From the NCBI GenBank assembly GCA_963827155.1, contig CAWGZV010000002.1, forward strand, positions 744,001 through 808,000: a stretch of DNA of 64,000 nucleotides, read 5' to 3'. The notes beneath the pieces were generated by a model. The model ran no database searches. It was not told the origin of the DNA and was given only the letters and a program-made list of their open reading frames with translations. The DNA comes from UTCFX2 sp963827155 (lineage in GTDB: Bacteria; Chloroflexota; Anaerolineae; Anaerolineales; UBA4823). The position numbers and the translations under genes were made by a program. Below, in pieces: positions 16,117 through 25,615 of the stretch. Numbering within the stretch: position 1 is the stretch's first letter; each line of letters starts with the position of its first letter.

Positions 16117-17850
16117 TCAGGGGGATGCGGATAGGGTGAAGTCTGGAGGGATGAAGCCAGGACCAGGAGAGGGCGGACGGGTGAAATCGAAGCCGGTTTT
16201 TGTGCGGTAGCTGAAATAAGTCACCTCGCCAGGGCGGATTTCCAGCTCGGTTTTGTAGATGACTCCGGAAATATCAAGATACAGCATGTAGGGGCCAGCC
16301 GGCAAGTCTCCGCGCACCAAATTTTCGTCATAATATGAATCGGGATTGACAGATCCCTCGGCGTAGGTATTGGTCTCGTAGGTTCGTTTGGTATCTCGAT
16401 TGACGATCTTGGCTTTGATCTGGGGAATTTTACGACCGCTAGTCTCGGCGACACGACCTACAAGCACGCCCCAGCCCTGAGGCGGAGCGATCCACAGCTC
16501 AGGATTGCGGGAGCTGAAAAAAGTATGATCGCCGACCCGGACCTCAAAGTGCAGGTGCGGACCGGTAACATTACCGGTTTCTCCGACCAATCCGATGATC
16601 TCGCCTCCTTTGACGCGCTGACCAGGGTAAACAAAGGTCTCATTCATGTGACCGTAAACGGTGTAAAGAACCTGGCCGCGGTAGCCAAAATCATGCTTGA
16701 TCGCCACAGCAATCCCATAGGGGTCTTTGAACTCATTGCGCATGAAGTAGAGCCCATAGCCGGCGTGGGTGACCACACCTGGACCGGCAGACATGATGGA
16801 GGCGCCTTTAGGGGCAGGGATGTCGATGCCGGTATGCGGCTCGGAGTAAAGCAGGTAACCATAGCGGTAACGGGCGAGAGGCCAATTGACGTCATCCGCC
16901 CCAATGGGACGACTGAAGTAAAAATGGTCCTGCGGGCTCGGCTCCCAGGGAGTGGGGTAGAGCGGGGGACGCCAAAGCGAAACCGCTTCGGGCGCAGCAG
17001 TCGGAAAGGCAAATTCGAGCGGGTCTGGGAGGGGCGTCGGTGGCAGAAGCATCAGGGCTTCAAGGGCGAGGGCTTCTGAAGATTCACTGGAAGCGGATTC
17101 TTCGCTCGGGGGAAGCTGGATTGGCTCAATCCATGCTTGGACGGCTTGTTCAGAGGCGTCTGCTGGCGGTATGAGGGTCGGAGTTGAGGTTGATTTCAGC
17201 GGCAGCGGAGGCTCGGCTGAGCGGTTGGGGGTGCAGGAGGATAGTAATATGAGGGTAAGGGTCAGAAGGAGGAAGTGGAAGGCTGGTTTTCGAGTGAGGG
17301 CTTGAGGTTGAGGATGAATGTTGATAACAGCAGCTTTGAGCTGAGATGAGATTGGTTTGTGAAAGGCGATGGCATAGGTAGAGGAGGATGAGATTGCTTC
17401 GCGAAGTACGCTCGCAATGACATGGCGAAAGAGGGAATTTATCCGGCGAGGGCTCGCAATGACATTAAGGGAAGTGAGGCGGAAGAGGGCAGCAATGGAT
17501 GGGATGGAGGAGGAGATTGATTCGCGAAAGACGGTTGCCATGGTAGAGGAAGTTGAGATTGCTTCGCGAAGTACGCTCGCAATGACATGGCGAAAGAGGG
17601 AATTTTTCCGGCCAGTGCTCGCAATGACATGACGAATAAGGGGATTTTTGCGGCGAGGGCTCGCAATGACATGGCGAATAAGGGGATTTTTGCGGCGAGT
17701 GCTTGCGATGACATAGAAGGAGCCTGAACGATTGAGCCCGGTGGTGATGCCGAGAGACGCCAAATGGGCGGAATCGACGCATTCGAGACGAGGATGAGCG
17801 CTGGCGGGACCGCAACCAACACCAGGAAGGTCTGCCGAGATGGCTCTCAT
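16117..17850 (-). CDS. M23-family (LytM) peptidase lipoprotein with a repeat-derived N-terminal stretch
   Basis: The C-terminal half is a clear M23 metallopeptidase: HTGIDIPAPKGASI gives the first zinc ligand pair, and GPHLHFEVRVGDH the HxH motif. A beta-rich tail with carboxypeptidase-like features (VNRDTKRTYETNTYAEG) follows. It would cleave peptidoglycan cross-bridges outside the membrane. A lipobox, ILLSSC, occurs only about residue 205. The ~150 residues before it are translations of a 42-bp DNA repeat (14-residue units such as VIASPRRKNPLIRH) and look non-functional. The ATG at 17850 overlaps the stop of the upstream gene (ATGA), but no standard start exists just before the signal peptide, so the true N-terminus is unclear. 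Confidence 0.8.
   Translation of the reverse strand: MRAISADLPGVGCGPASAHPRLECVDSAHLASLGITTGLNRSGSFYVIASTRRKNPLIRHVIASPRRKNPLIRHVIASTGRKNSLFRHVIASVLREAISTSSTMATVFRESISSSIPSIAALFRLTSLNVIASPRRINSLFRHVIASVLREAISSSSTYAIAFHKPISSQLKAAVINIHPQPQALTRKPAFHFLLLTLTLILLSSCTPNRSAEPPLPLKSTSTPTLIPPADASEQAVQAWIEPIQLPPSEESASSESSEALALEALMLLPPTPLPDPLEFAFPTAAPEAVSLWRPPLYPTPWEPSPQDHFYFSRPIGADDVNWPLARYRYGYLLYSEPHTGIDIPAPKGASIMSAGPGVVTHAGYGLYFMRNEFKDPYGIAVAIKHDFGYRGQVLYTVYGHMNETFVYPGQRVKGGEIIGLVGETGNVTGPHLHFEVRVGDHTFFSSRNPELWIAPPQGWGVLVGRVAETSGRKIPQIKAKIVNRDTKRTYETNTYAEGSVNPDSYYDENLVRGDLPAGPYMLYLDISGVIYKTELEIRPGEVTYFSYRTKTGFDFTRPPSPGPGFIPPDFTLSASP
17410..17720. repeat. Array of 42-bp direct repeats (GCTCGCAATGACATGGCG...)
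   Basis: Copies of a unit beginning GCTCGCAATGACAT start at 17410, 17452 (partial), 17575, 17617, 17659 and 17701 (partial), each exactly 42 bases apart within two blocks. Between the blocks are further degenerate pieces with TTCGCGAAG. Units are 85-95% alike by eye. Because 42 is a multiple of 3, the minus strand reads through them in one frame inside the M23 gene. The core TCGCAATGAC resembles dispersed intergenic repeats of many environmental bacteria (recollection). There are no unique spacers, so it is not a CRISPR. Confidence 0.85.
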
Positions 17851-19817
17851 GGCGGGCGGGGGGTGAATGTGGCGGTGGGTCGGCGGGTGAGCGACGGAGA
17901 CGGGGTTGGCGACAAATACTTCGTCGGTGTGTTGGAAGGGGTGAAAGTCGGGGTATTCGTGAATGTCGGCGTCATGGTTGGAGACGAGACACGTGTGGGA
18001 GTATTGAGGGCCTCGCGCGGATATACCTGGAGCATGGCGTTCATCCAGTCCAATCCCTGGCGAAAGACGAGCTCGTTATAGCGGATGCCAGAATAGGAGC
18101 TGCGCCAGGAGCTCAAAGAAGGAAGACGCTCCCAACCGTAAGCAGCCGCGAGCCGGGTGAGATCGATCCAATAGCCTTTGGGGACCGCCGAGTAGCGCCG
18201 CCCGCCGGCTTCGTAAGCCAATGGATCTCCGGAGTGGCGAGCTGAGAAATCATAAGGCAGGGATTGAAGTGGGGAACCCTGAGTGCCGTCCTGAAAACGA
18301 GCGCGCATATAAAGGCGCCAATACGTCTCTGAACCGAAATCTTCACGCAGCAATACCATCCAGCCGGCATTCAATGGGGCGGTGTTAGCCAGTACGGCTC
18401 GACCGGTGTAGAGCCAATTCTGGATAGAGCCAGGCTCGAGAGGCGAGGTGAGCGGGATATAGGCTGATTCAAGGATCGCGAAGAAATCCCAGCCGGCGAG
18501 CTGGGCGAGGCGCAGACGCAACTCGGAGAAGGACACCGCGGCGCGATCGAGAAGCAAGGGCAGCCCGACCTGCACAGCCGGGATTGTCACAAGAACACCT
18601 CGCTCCTGGGTCGGAGGTCCAGCCTGGATGGTCTGGAGATATGCGGGCTGGAGAGTGACCGCAGCCGAAGCACTAAACTCGGCGAGCAGTTCAGATGAAA
18701 GGGCGCCATTGGTCCAGGTGATACCGCCAAGCTCACCGCTGAGGGCGAGGAGCGGAAAGAACGGTGAGTGATCCGAAAGGCGGTAGCCGGTCAGATAGGT
18801 CTGGTTTGGGTTTGGGAAAGCCGCGATGATCAGGTCTCCATCCGGGCTCCAGGCTGGCCATTCCCCACTTTCCAACGATACGGCTTGATCATTGGGATGT
18901 GCTGGATCGAAGATGCGCAGCATGCCGACCCCTGCATCAGTCCTTGAAGACCAAGCCAGATGCCGTCCATCGGGCGACCAGGCAGGGTGAGCTTCGTCTG
19001 ACTCCGGCTCTCGGCTGAGGTTTAAGACCGGACCTTGAGGATGGTCGAGGTCAGCAAGCCAGATTTCCAGGTCGCCAGTGCGGGTGGAAACAAAGGCGAT
19101 CTGGCGCCCAAATGGGGACCAGGCTGGGGAGAAATCGGCAGCGGGATCATTCGTCAGGCGAATCGGCTGCTGCGAACCATCCAGAGGGCGGATCAAGATC
19201 TCCAGGTCTGAGCCCGATTCGTCGGTCAGGTAAGCCTCGTAGGCAAGCCAGAGCCCATCCGGCGACCAGGAGGGCGAGGATTCGAACTCGGATGAAACGG
19301 TGAGCTGGTGAGTGACCCCATCCTGGAGGCTCATCAGGTAAAGCTCCCACACGCCGCTGCGGTTTGAGGCAAATGCGAGCTGTAATCCGTCTGGGCTGAC
19401 AGACGGGGTGATGTCATCCCAATCCCCTGAGGTAATCCGGGTAAACGACTGGTCGACTGGGTCGAAAGCGAAAAGATGGGCATGCCCGGCCTCGTAAATT
19501 GAAAGGAATGCCGAACCCGAGACAGGCAATGGCGAGCCTGACTTCAGGGCAGCGGAAGGAGCGGGAGGTTCCAGGCCGAGAAGCGGAGCGGCTGGCGGAA
19601 GGGTTTGGGTGAAGGTCACAGATGGTGTGGCGGAACGTGAGGGCGTGAGGGTCAGAGAGACATCCGGATTTAGAGGGGAAGGCTGGAAGAGAGCAAGCGC
19701 AGATGGAAGGAGCCTGACCGCGGCGATAATCAGCAGTGCAGCGACCAGCGCAAGCAGGACAATGGGAATATAGCGCAAGATCCGACGACTGCGCGGTGGG
19801 AGGGAAGGCTGCGCCAT
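17847..19817 (-). CDS. Membrane-anchored PD40/TolB-like beta-propeller protein
   Basis: A 656-residue protein. It has a basic start and one N-terminal transmembrane helix (about residues 14-34), a Ser/Pro/Thr linker, then at least five PD40 (WD40-like) repeats with the signature SPDGLQLAFASNRSG, SPDGLWLAYEAYL, SPFGRQIAFVSTRTGD and SPDGRHLAWSS. A C-terminal domain of unknown type follows, and a Thr/Pro-rich tail (TPTFTNTPTFTPSNTPT). It is probably an extracytoplasmic binding or scaffold protein; no catalytic residues are recognised. Its stop overlaps the start of the M23 peptidase gene, suggesting joint translation and a shared cell-wall role. Confidence 0.82.
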   Translation of the reverse strand: MAQPSLPPRSRRILRYIPIVLLALVAALLIIAAVRLLPSALALFQPSPLNPDVSLTLTPSRSATPSVTFTQTLPPAAPLLGLEPPAPSAALKSGSPLPVSGSAFLSIYEAGHAHLFAFDPVDQSFTRITSGDWDDITPSVSPDGLQLAFASNRSGVWELYLMSLQDGVTHQLTVSSEFESSPSWSPDGLWLAYEAYLTDESGSDLEILIRPLDGSQQPIRLTNDPAADFSPAWSPFGRQIAFVSTRTGDLEIWLADLDHPQGPVLNLSREPESDEAHPAWSPDGRHLAWSSRTDAGVGMLRIFDPAHPNDQAVSLESGEWPAWSPDGDLIIAAFPNPNQTYLTGYRLSDHSPFFPLLALSGELGGITWTNGALSSELLAEFSASAAVTLQPAYLQTIQAGPPTQERGVLVTIPAVQVGLPLLLDRAAVSFSELRLRLAQLAGWDFFAILESAYIPLTSPLEPGSIQNWLYTGRAVLANTAPLNAGWMVLLREDFGSETYWRLYMRARFQDGTQGSPLQSLPYDFSARHSGDPLAYEAGGRRYSAVPKGYWIDLTRLAAAYGWERLPSLSSWRSSYSGIRYNELVFRQGLDWMNAMLQVYPREALNTPTRVSSPTMTPTFTNTPTFTPSNTPTKYLSPTPSPSLTRRPTATFTPRPP

Positions 19818-20130
19818 GGTGATATTAAACCATCAAAGCGGGTTAAAAGGGTGTAAAAAAAACTGACCTAAGACAATTGCAAAGTATGAAGCGAATTCGG
19901 CGTGGTAAAGGTGGGAGATGGATATATCAAAAGAAGAAAATGATTAACATTCCAGGAGGCGAAAGAAGGCGAAAGATAAAGATTAAAACGCGAAGGACTC
20001 GAAGATTTCGAAGATCACAAAGTTACGTAAATAAAATCAACGTGGAGGTTCGAATACAATAGAGGAAGAACTCAAAGTCAAATTTGAAGTGAAAGGAAGG
20101 GTGAATTAAGTCCTTAAATATATAAGCAGG
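19818..20130. other. Intergenic region, purine-rich on the plus strand, no gene seen
   Basis: About 310 bases with little coding character. The plus strand is rich in A and G, with small imperfect repeats of GGCGAAAG and CGAAG. The only open frame (19877-20062) would encode a very basic low-complexity peptide without a convincing start signal. The upstream region of the minus-strand PD40 gene probably holds its promoter, but no consensus -35/-10 pair is seen. Confidence 0.5.
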
Positions 20131-20625
20131 TCAAATAATAAAACGGAAATAGGCAGTATCAACCTGAAGCTGAACGAAGGAATCATTCTCTGAAAAATCG
20201 GTTGGGGGAGGGTTAAGGGTGGATAGCTGAGACGGGGTATCGGCAGCGGATGTCTGGGGCGGGCTAACGGGAGCAGATGGCTGAGTCGGGTTCTCTGCAG
20301 CAGAAGCTGCATTCGGAAATACCGGGGGGTCACTGTAATACAAAACAGCGGTGAGGGTATATTCACCAGGCTCAGGCTGGATGCGCAGGTGCAGATTAAG
20401 CTCCAGCTTACGGGTCATAGTTTCGATGATCTCCGCGCTGGCAGCTTCACGACCTGAAGGATCGACCAGGCGCAGCTCGAGGCTGGGTCGCCTTTGAAAT
20501 GGGTCAAGCTCCAGGTTTACCTTCAGACGGGTGAAGTCAGCGTAAGGCTCTGCATGAAACAGGCGGATGCGAACCTTATCCGGAGGAAGTGGTATTTCGG
20601 AAGGATCTGCGAAAAAAATATCCAA
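20131..20625 (-). CDS. Conserved protein of unknown function (Anaerolineae-type)
   Basis: A 164-residue cytosolic protein. The N-terminal ~105 residues have alternating hydrophobic and charged strands and look like one beta-sandwich (FADPSEIPLPPDKVRIRLFH ... LELRLVDPSGREAASAEIIE). The remainder is a Pro/Ser/Thr-rich linker and a short strand-like end. I recall similar unnamed proteins in Anaerolineae genomes but no known function. It starts at TTG 20625, 15 bases after the stop of degV, so the two are likely co-transcribed. Confidence 0.65.
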   Translation of the reverse strand: MDIFFADPSEIPLPPDKVRIRLFHAEPYADFTRLKVNLELDPFQRRPSLELRLVDPSGREAASAEIIETMTRKLELNLHLRIQPEPGEYTLTAVLYYSDPPVFPNAASAAENPTQPSAPVSPPQTSAADTPSQLSTLNPPPTDFSENDSFVQLQVDTAYFRFII

Positions 20626-20640
20626 GACGGATAAATTCAG

Positions 20641-21490
20641 CTAAACTCCAGCCATCCAAGCCAACCCGACAGTGCCTGGGCCGGCATGGGTTCCGATAAC
20701 CGGACTGACCTCAGAGATGATGGTCTGCTCGCTGTCGATGCGCTGGGAGGCTTGAGAGAGGAGATCGAGGGCTTCTTCGCGGGCGTTGGCATGGAGGGCA
20801 GCGAGTTCGAGCCGGCTGTTTTCCAGCGATACGCGCCTCTACCAGCTCAACCAGGCGGGATAAGGAACGGCTGCGAGTGCGGACACGTTCAACCGCTTCG
20901 ACGCGCCCATCCAGAACCTCAAGGATGGGCTTGATATTCAAGGCGGTCCCTAAAAAGCGACTGCCGCCTCCAATGCGCCCACCACGGTGGAGGAATTCGA
21001 GGGTATCGACTGCAAATATCACGCCCACATGCTCGCGAGCATGCTCGGCAAGGCGGCGGGCTTCGGAAAAGCTGGCGCCGTTCTTGACGGCCTCGGCGGT
21101 CACCAGGACTATGAAACCCATCGCAAGCGAGGTGGTTTTCGAATCCACGATTTCGATCGGTGCATTAGGAAAATGCTCACGAGCCTGGACCGCGGATGCG
21201 ATGGTGCCTGAAAGTTTTTCAGAAATTAAAATCGAGAGGATCTCGCAGTCCTGAGCGAGCAAGGTCTCATACACCTGCATGAACGATTTCGGCGTTACCT
21301 GAGAGGTGCTTGGAGACTGCTTAGCGGTCTTGAGCCGGTTGTAGAACTCAGTCGGCTGAATATCCACCCCATCTTCAAATGTCTCGCCATTCCAGATCAA
21401 TACCTGGGGAACGATGTTAATGGAATGAGCACTAACCAGGTTCTCAGGAAGGTTGACTGTGCTATCGGTGATCAGGGCGACTTTCGACAT
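20641..21490 (-). CDS. DegV family fatty-acid-binding protein, one-base frameshift
   Basis: Begins MSKVALITDSTVNLP, the DegV start, followed by SPSTSQVTPKSFMQVYE and the lipid-binding DTLEFLHRGGRIG motif. At about 20811-20816 the family sequence shifts frame and continues as LELAALHANAREEALDLL, ending SPVIGTHAGPGTVGLAWMAG at a TAG at 20641. Removing one base gives 282 residues, the usual DegV length. DegV/FakB proteins carry fatty acids for activation by a FakA kinase. FakA itself is not in the window. A ribosome-binding site AAGGAGC precedes the ATG. Confidence 0.88.
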
Positions 21491-21650
21491 GAATGCTCCT
21501 TAAATTTACTTCGATAATTCCAACGGTATAGATTTCAGGCGAATTTCAATCTGGGTCTTCACCCGCCTAGCGAAAACTCCACATAAGAATCACAGTATAA
21601 CTCACGACTACAGATAGAACACATAATCGATGGATTGGTTGCGGAGCGGG

Positions 21651-21656
21651 TATAAT
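21651..21656 (+). promoter_or_regulatory. -10 box upstream of ffh
   Basis: A perfect TATAAT 50 bases before the GTG of ffh; no matching -35 at 16-18 bases. The 21491-21706 gap is the divergent control region of degV and ffh; I see no SRP RNA gene in it. Confidence 0.45.
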
Positions 21657-21706
21657 TGGATCTTTGTCCTTGACCATTATCCGCTTCCACGCTAAAATGC
21701 AGTGCT

Positions 21707-23029
21707 GTGTTTGAGAACCTGACGGCACGATTAGATGAAGTGTTCAAGGGCTTGCGAAGGCGAGGCAAGCTTTCCGAGTCGGATGTCGATGCAGCGATGC
21801 GGGAAGTGCGGATGGCCTTGCTCGAGGCCGACGTTAACTACGGCGTGGTTAAGGAGTTCGTCAGCCGGGTACGCGAGCGAGCGATTGGGCAAGAAGTGTC
21901 TAAGGCGCTCAACCCCGGCCAGATGGTCATCAAGATCGTCAACGAAGAGCTGATCCGCACGCTCGGACCGGCTGAAAGATTGAACCTGGCCGGCGCGAAA
22001 CCAAGAACCCTGATGCTGGTTGGACTGCAGGGCTCAGGCAAGACCACGGCAGCAGGCAAGCTGGCCCGAATGCTGCGCTCGCAAGGCGAACGGGTGATGC
22101 TGGTGGCATGCGACCCATACCGCCCGGCAGCAGTAAAGCAGCTGGAGACGCTTGGGGAGAAGCTGAACGTGCCGGTGGTCTCTGAAGAAGGGACGCCACC
22201 GCCGAAACTAGCCCAAAAAGCCGTGGAGAGCGCCTCAAAAGGCGGCTACACAGTTGTGATCCTGGACACAGCCGGGCGCTCTCAGCTCGACCAGGCGTTG
22301 ATGACCGAGCTGCAAGAAATCAACAACCGCGTCCATCCGGCAGAGATCCTGCTGGTAGTCGACGCGATGATCGGGCAAGAATCGGTGAACATCGCGAATG
22401 GATTTCGGGATGTGATCCCGCTGAGCGGCCTAATCATGACAAAAATCGAAGGCGACGCACGCGGCGGCGCGGCGATCTCGATCCGGTCTGTTACGGGCGT
22501 TCCGATCAAGTTCCTGGGCACCGGCGAATCGCTCGAGGCGATCGAGGCATACGACCCCGATCGATTGGCAAGCCGGATCCTGGGGATGGGTGACATCCTC
22601 GGCTTGATCGAGAAAGCCGAAGAGGCGTACGACGAGACAACCGCACGCCAGCAGGCTGAGAAGATGATGTCAGGGGAATTCAGCTTGCAAGATTTTGCGG
22701 ATCAGCTCAAACAGATCCGAAAGATGGGTCCTTTTGGTCAAATTATGGAGATGCTTCCCGGAGGGCTGGGGCAGGCAGCCCGGCAGATCCCGCCGGAGCA
22801 AGCAGAGCGCCAACTAAAGCTGACCGAGGCGATCATCAGCTCGATGACCAAGGCAGAACGGCGAAATCCCGATCTGCTGAACGGCTCGAGGAGAAGAAGG
22901 ATCGCGATGGGCTCGGGCACACAAGTGCAGGACATCAACCGGTTGATGAAACAGTTCCGGGAGATGCAGAAGGTTTTTAAGACGATGAAGAAGACCGGGA
23001 TGCGCGGCATTCCGCGCATGTTCAGGTGA
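21707..23029 (+). CDS. ffh: Signal recognition particle GTPase Ffh
   Basis: A 440-residue intact SRP54. The N-domain four-helix bundle is followed by the G-domain, with G1 GLQGSGKTTAAGKLA, DPYRPAA, DTAGR, TKIEGDARGG and GTGES. The methionine-rich M-domain at the end includes KMGPFGQIMEMLPGG and the RNA-binding GSGTQVQDINRLMKQF. It delivers nascent membrane proteins to FtsY. The start is GTG at 21707, giving MFENLTARLDEVF, the family N-terminus. It heads a run of translation-related genes. Confidence 0.97.
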   Translation: MFENLTARLDEVFKGLRRRGKLSESDVDAAMREVRMALLEADVNYGVVKEFVSRVRERAIGQEVSKALNPGQMVIKIVNEELIRTLGPAERLNLAGAKPRTLMLVGLQGSGKTTAAGKLARMLRSQGERVMLVACDPYRPAAVKQLETLGEKLNVPVVSEEGTPPPKLAQKAVESASKGGYTVVILDTAGRSQLDQALMTELQEINNRVHPAEILLVVDAMIGQESVNIANGFRDVIPLSGLIMTKIEGDARGGAAISIRSVTGVPIKFLGTGESLEAIEAYDPDRLASRILGMGDILGLIEKAEEAYDETTARQQAEKMMSGEFSLQDFADQLKQIRKMGPFGQIMEMLPGGLGQAARQIPPEQAERQLKLTEAIISSMTKAERRNPDLLNGSRRRRIAMGSGTQVQDINRLMKQFREMQKVFKTMKKTGMRGIPRMFR

Positions 23030-23079
23030 GATGCCAGACCAGCAACTGAAAGAATCGAAATTCGAAGGAGAACAAGTAC

Positions 23080-23445
23080 ATGGTACGTTTAAGATTACGT
23101 CAAGTTGGCTCTAAAGGTCAACCCAGCTACCGGATCGTTGCCGCAGAGAAGGAAGCGCCGCGCGACGGGCGGTTCCTGGAAATCCTGGGCTTCTATAACC
23201 CCCGCACTGACCCAGCAACCATCACGCTGAAGGAAGAGCGGGTGTACGATTGGCTTTCGAAAGGCGCGCAGCCGAGCGAATCGGCGACGATGGTCTTTCG
23301 CAGTGCAGGGCTTTTGGACCGATTCGAGCGATACAAAAAGGGCGAAGAAGTTGGAACGCTGATCGAAGAAGCGAAAAAAGCCGAGGCGAGCCGGAATATC
23401 AACCAGAAGACCGAACGGGCAGCCAAACCAAGCAAGAAATCATAA
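23080..23445 (+). CDS. rpsP: 30S ribosomal protein S16
   Basis: MVRLRLRQVGSKGQPSYRIV is the S16 N-terminus, followed by RDGRFLEILGFYNP and the E-R-x-YDWLSKGAQPSESA segment. At 121 residues it is longer than the ~80-90 residue core because of a Lys/Ala-rich tail after residue 88. The ribosome-binding site GAAGGAG precedes the ATG by about 10 bases. It lies between ffh and khpA, the conserved bacterial order. Confidence 0.97.
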   Translation: MVRLRLRQVGSKGQPSYRIVAAEKEAPRDGRFLEILGFYNPRTDPATITLKEERVYDWLSKGAQPSESATMVFRSAGLLDRFERYKKGEEVGTLIEEAKKAEASRNINQKTERAAKPSKKS

Positions 23446-23532
23446 TCGAGATCACACAGCCAGGCGTGGGCGAATGCAATTCAGCCATTCGTTCGCGACT
23501 GGGGCAGAAAAGCCTGTCCCGCGGAGGGATAA

Positions 23533-23770
23533 ATGGACGATTTCGTTGAATTTATTGCCAAGTCATTGGTAGATGACCCAACCCAGGTGGAAGTGCGCGA
23601 ATACCGACAGCGGCTCGCAGGTGATCGTAAACCTGAGGGTGGCGAAGGAAGACATGGGCCGGATCATCGGAAGAGGCGGTAAGGTTGCGGGCGCAATCCG
23701 GACGCTGCTGCGAGTATCCGCGGCGCAGGAAGGGATTCGCGCGATTCTGGATATCTCTGAGCCAGATTGA
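23533..23770 (+). CDS. khpA: RNA-binding KH-domain protein KhpA, one-base frameshift
   Basis: Starts MDDFVEFIAKSLVDDPTQVEV, the KhpA N-terminus. At about 23595-23600 (GCGCG) it shifts to the next frame, which continues NTDSGSQVIVNLRVAKEDMG and the KH signature GRIIGRGGKVAGAIRTLL, ending at 23770. Restored length is 78 residues, normal for the family. KhpA pairs with KhpB in small-RNA and cell-size control in Firmicutes. The position between rpsP and rimM is typical. Confidence 0.9.
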
Positions 23771-23780
23771 AGGTAGAAAA

Positions 23781-24347
23781 ATGCCGAGAACGTCAAAACG
23801 GCCAGCATTCAGCCAGGCAGGAGGCTCGCCAGAAAAGGGCGAGCCTTTATTCCTTGCTGTGGGCAGGCTGTTAAAACCGCACGGATTGCACGGTGAGATG
23901 TCTATGGATGTACTCACCGATTTTCCGGAACGGATCAAACCCGGTCAGACCCTTTATCTCGGCGAGCAGCATACCGAGCTTGAGATCAGCGGGGTACACG
24001 GCCATTCAAGCAGCTTCTTGATCCAATTTAATAAGTACGATACGCCTGAAGCCGCGGCGGTCCTGCGCAACCAGCTGGTATTTGTTCGGGCGAGCGACCG
24101 CCCTTCCCTGCCTGAAGGCGAATATTACCACCACCAGCTGTTGGGCTTGAAAGCGATCACCGATGAAGGGGAGGTATTAGGCGAAGTGAGCGGGATCCTA
24201 GAAACCGGCGCAAATGATGTATTCAGCGTGCGCTCAGAGAGCGGAAAAGAAGTGCTGATCCCCAATATCAGCAGCATCGTGACAGAAATCAACCTGGAAG
24301 CCGGATTGATCCGGGTTCACCTGGCGCCTGGTCTGCTCCCGGATTAA
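23781..24347 (+). CDS. rimM: Ribosome maturation factor RimM
   Basis: A 188-residue protein. A ~20-residue leader precedes the RimM domain, which starts FLAVGRLLKPHGLHGEM. The PRC-barrel half carries LPEGEYYHHQLLGLKAIT, GEVSGILETGANDVFSV and the end EVLIPNISSIV. It assists 16S rRNA 3'-domain maturation. The ATG at 23781 follows an AAGGTAG. The trmD and rplS genes that usually come next are missing here; dprA follows instead. Confidence 0.94.
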   Translation: MPRTSKRPAFSQAGGSPEKGEPLFLAVGRLLKPHGLHGEMSMDVLTDFPERIKPGQTLYLGEQHTELEISGVHGHSSSFLIQFNKYDTPEAAAVLRNQLVFVRASDRPSLPEGEYYHHQLLGLKAITDEGEVLGEVSGILETGANDVFSVRSESGKEVLIPNISSIVTEINLEAGLIRVHLAPGLLPD

Positions 24348-24475
24348 AACGGCGAGGGATTCAGCGGATCGGGATTCCAAGAGCTAAAATTTCTCAAGCC
24401 TGTAACTTTCATGGGTGTATTTCACGAGATCGTCCTTCTCGAACCCGCATCGATCATCAATCTGCAGGAAGCCTG

Positions 24476-25611
24476 ATGTCCGACGAAGAGCACAAATATT
24501 ACATCGGATTTAACCTGGTCAAAGGGATCGGCTCGATGCGCATGCGGCTGCTGCTCGACCGGTTTGAAAGCGCAGAACAAGCCTGGAAAGCACCCTTTGG
24601 AGAGATCAAGGAAGCCGGGCTGAGCGCGCGACTGGCTGAGGGCATCGAAACCGTCCGGAAAAGCGATGCTCTTGAAAAAACCTGGGAAGAAATCCAGGCA
24701 AAGAAAATCCAGGTGATCACGTGGGAGGACCCGGAATACCCACGGCGGCTGAAAGAGGTGGACCAACCGCCGCCGGTGCTCTATATTCTTGGAGGTCTGC
24801 GGGACGAGGATCAGTGGGCGGCGGCAGTCGTTGGCACCAGACAGATCAGCGCATATGGGCGGCAGGTGACCGAAGAGCTCGGCCGGTCACTGGCGCAGAA
24901 CGGTGTAACGGTGGTCAGCGGATTGGCGCGCGGCGTGGACGCGGTGGCGCACCAGGCTGCACTGAAAAACGGCGGCAGGACAATTGCAGTGCTGGGCAGC
25001 GGGGTGGATGAGGTGTACCCGCCTGAACACCGCAACCTGGCAGCTCAAATTATGGAACACGGCGCATTGATCAGCGACTATCCCCCTGGAACCCCACCCG
25101 ATGCTGCAAATTTTCCAGCACGCAACCGGATCATTTCTGGCCTCTCTCAGGCTGTGGTGGTAGTGGAAGCAGGAGAAAAGAGCGGTGCGTTAATCACGGC
25201 AGGTTTTGCGATGGCCCAGGCACGGGAGGTGCTCGCTATCCCCGGACAGCTATACGCACCCCAAAGCCGCGGGACCAACCGACTGATCCATGACGGGGCG
25301 AAATTGCTGCTGGACGTGCAGGATGTGCTGAACGTGATGAATCTGAGCAGCATGGATCAGACCCGCATGCGTCAGGAGGCGCGACAGGCACTGCCTGCTG
25401 GAGAAGCTGAATCCGCGCTATACGAACTTCTCGGCCGCGAACCGCTGCATGTGGATGAAATTCGGAATTTGACCGAGATGCCAATCGAGCAGGTCTGGCC
25501 GCGTTAACGATCATGGAACTGAAAGGCCTGGTAAGACAGGTCGGGAATATGCGCTACGTCGCAGTTTTTGAGGATGGAGCGGTATATTCCACCAACACGC
25601 AAGGAGGATGA
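24476..25611 (+). CDS. dprA: DNA processing protein DprA, one-base frameshift near the end
   Basis: The main frame gives a SAM-like N-domain (residues ~8-70), then the Rossmann-like DprA core with VVGTRQISAYGRQV, SGLARGVDAVAHQAAL, GSGVDEVYPPEH, FPARNRIISGLSQAVVVVEA and KSGALITAGFAM. The winged-helix C-domain begins VDEIRNLTEMPIEQV and then breaks at about 25493-25497. One missing base links it to LAALTIMELKGLVRQVGN, ending TGA at 25609-25611. Restored length is 378 residues. DprA loads RecA onto incoming single-stranded DNA in transformation. Confidence 0.92.
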
Positions 25612-25615
25612 AACG

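Noticed and set aside
17410..17720. Possible CRISPR array
   Set aside because: Repeats are directly adjacent or separated by related repeat fragments, with no unique spacers and no cas genes.
19877..20062. 61-codon plus-strand frame, very basic
   Set aside because: Low-complexity purine-rich sequence; no ribosome site or recognisable domain, and it lies in an upstream region of another gene.
21491..21706. SRP RNA gene next to ffh
   Set aside because: No conserved GGAA tetraloop hairpin of 4.5S RNA is seen in the gap.
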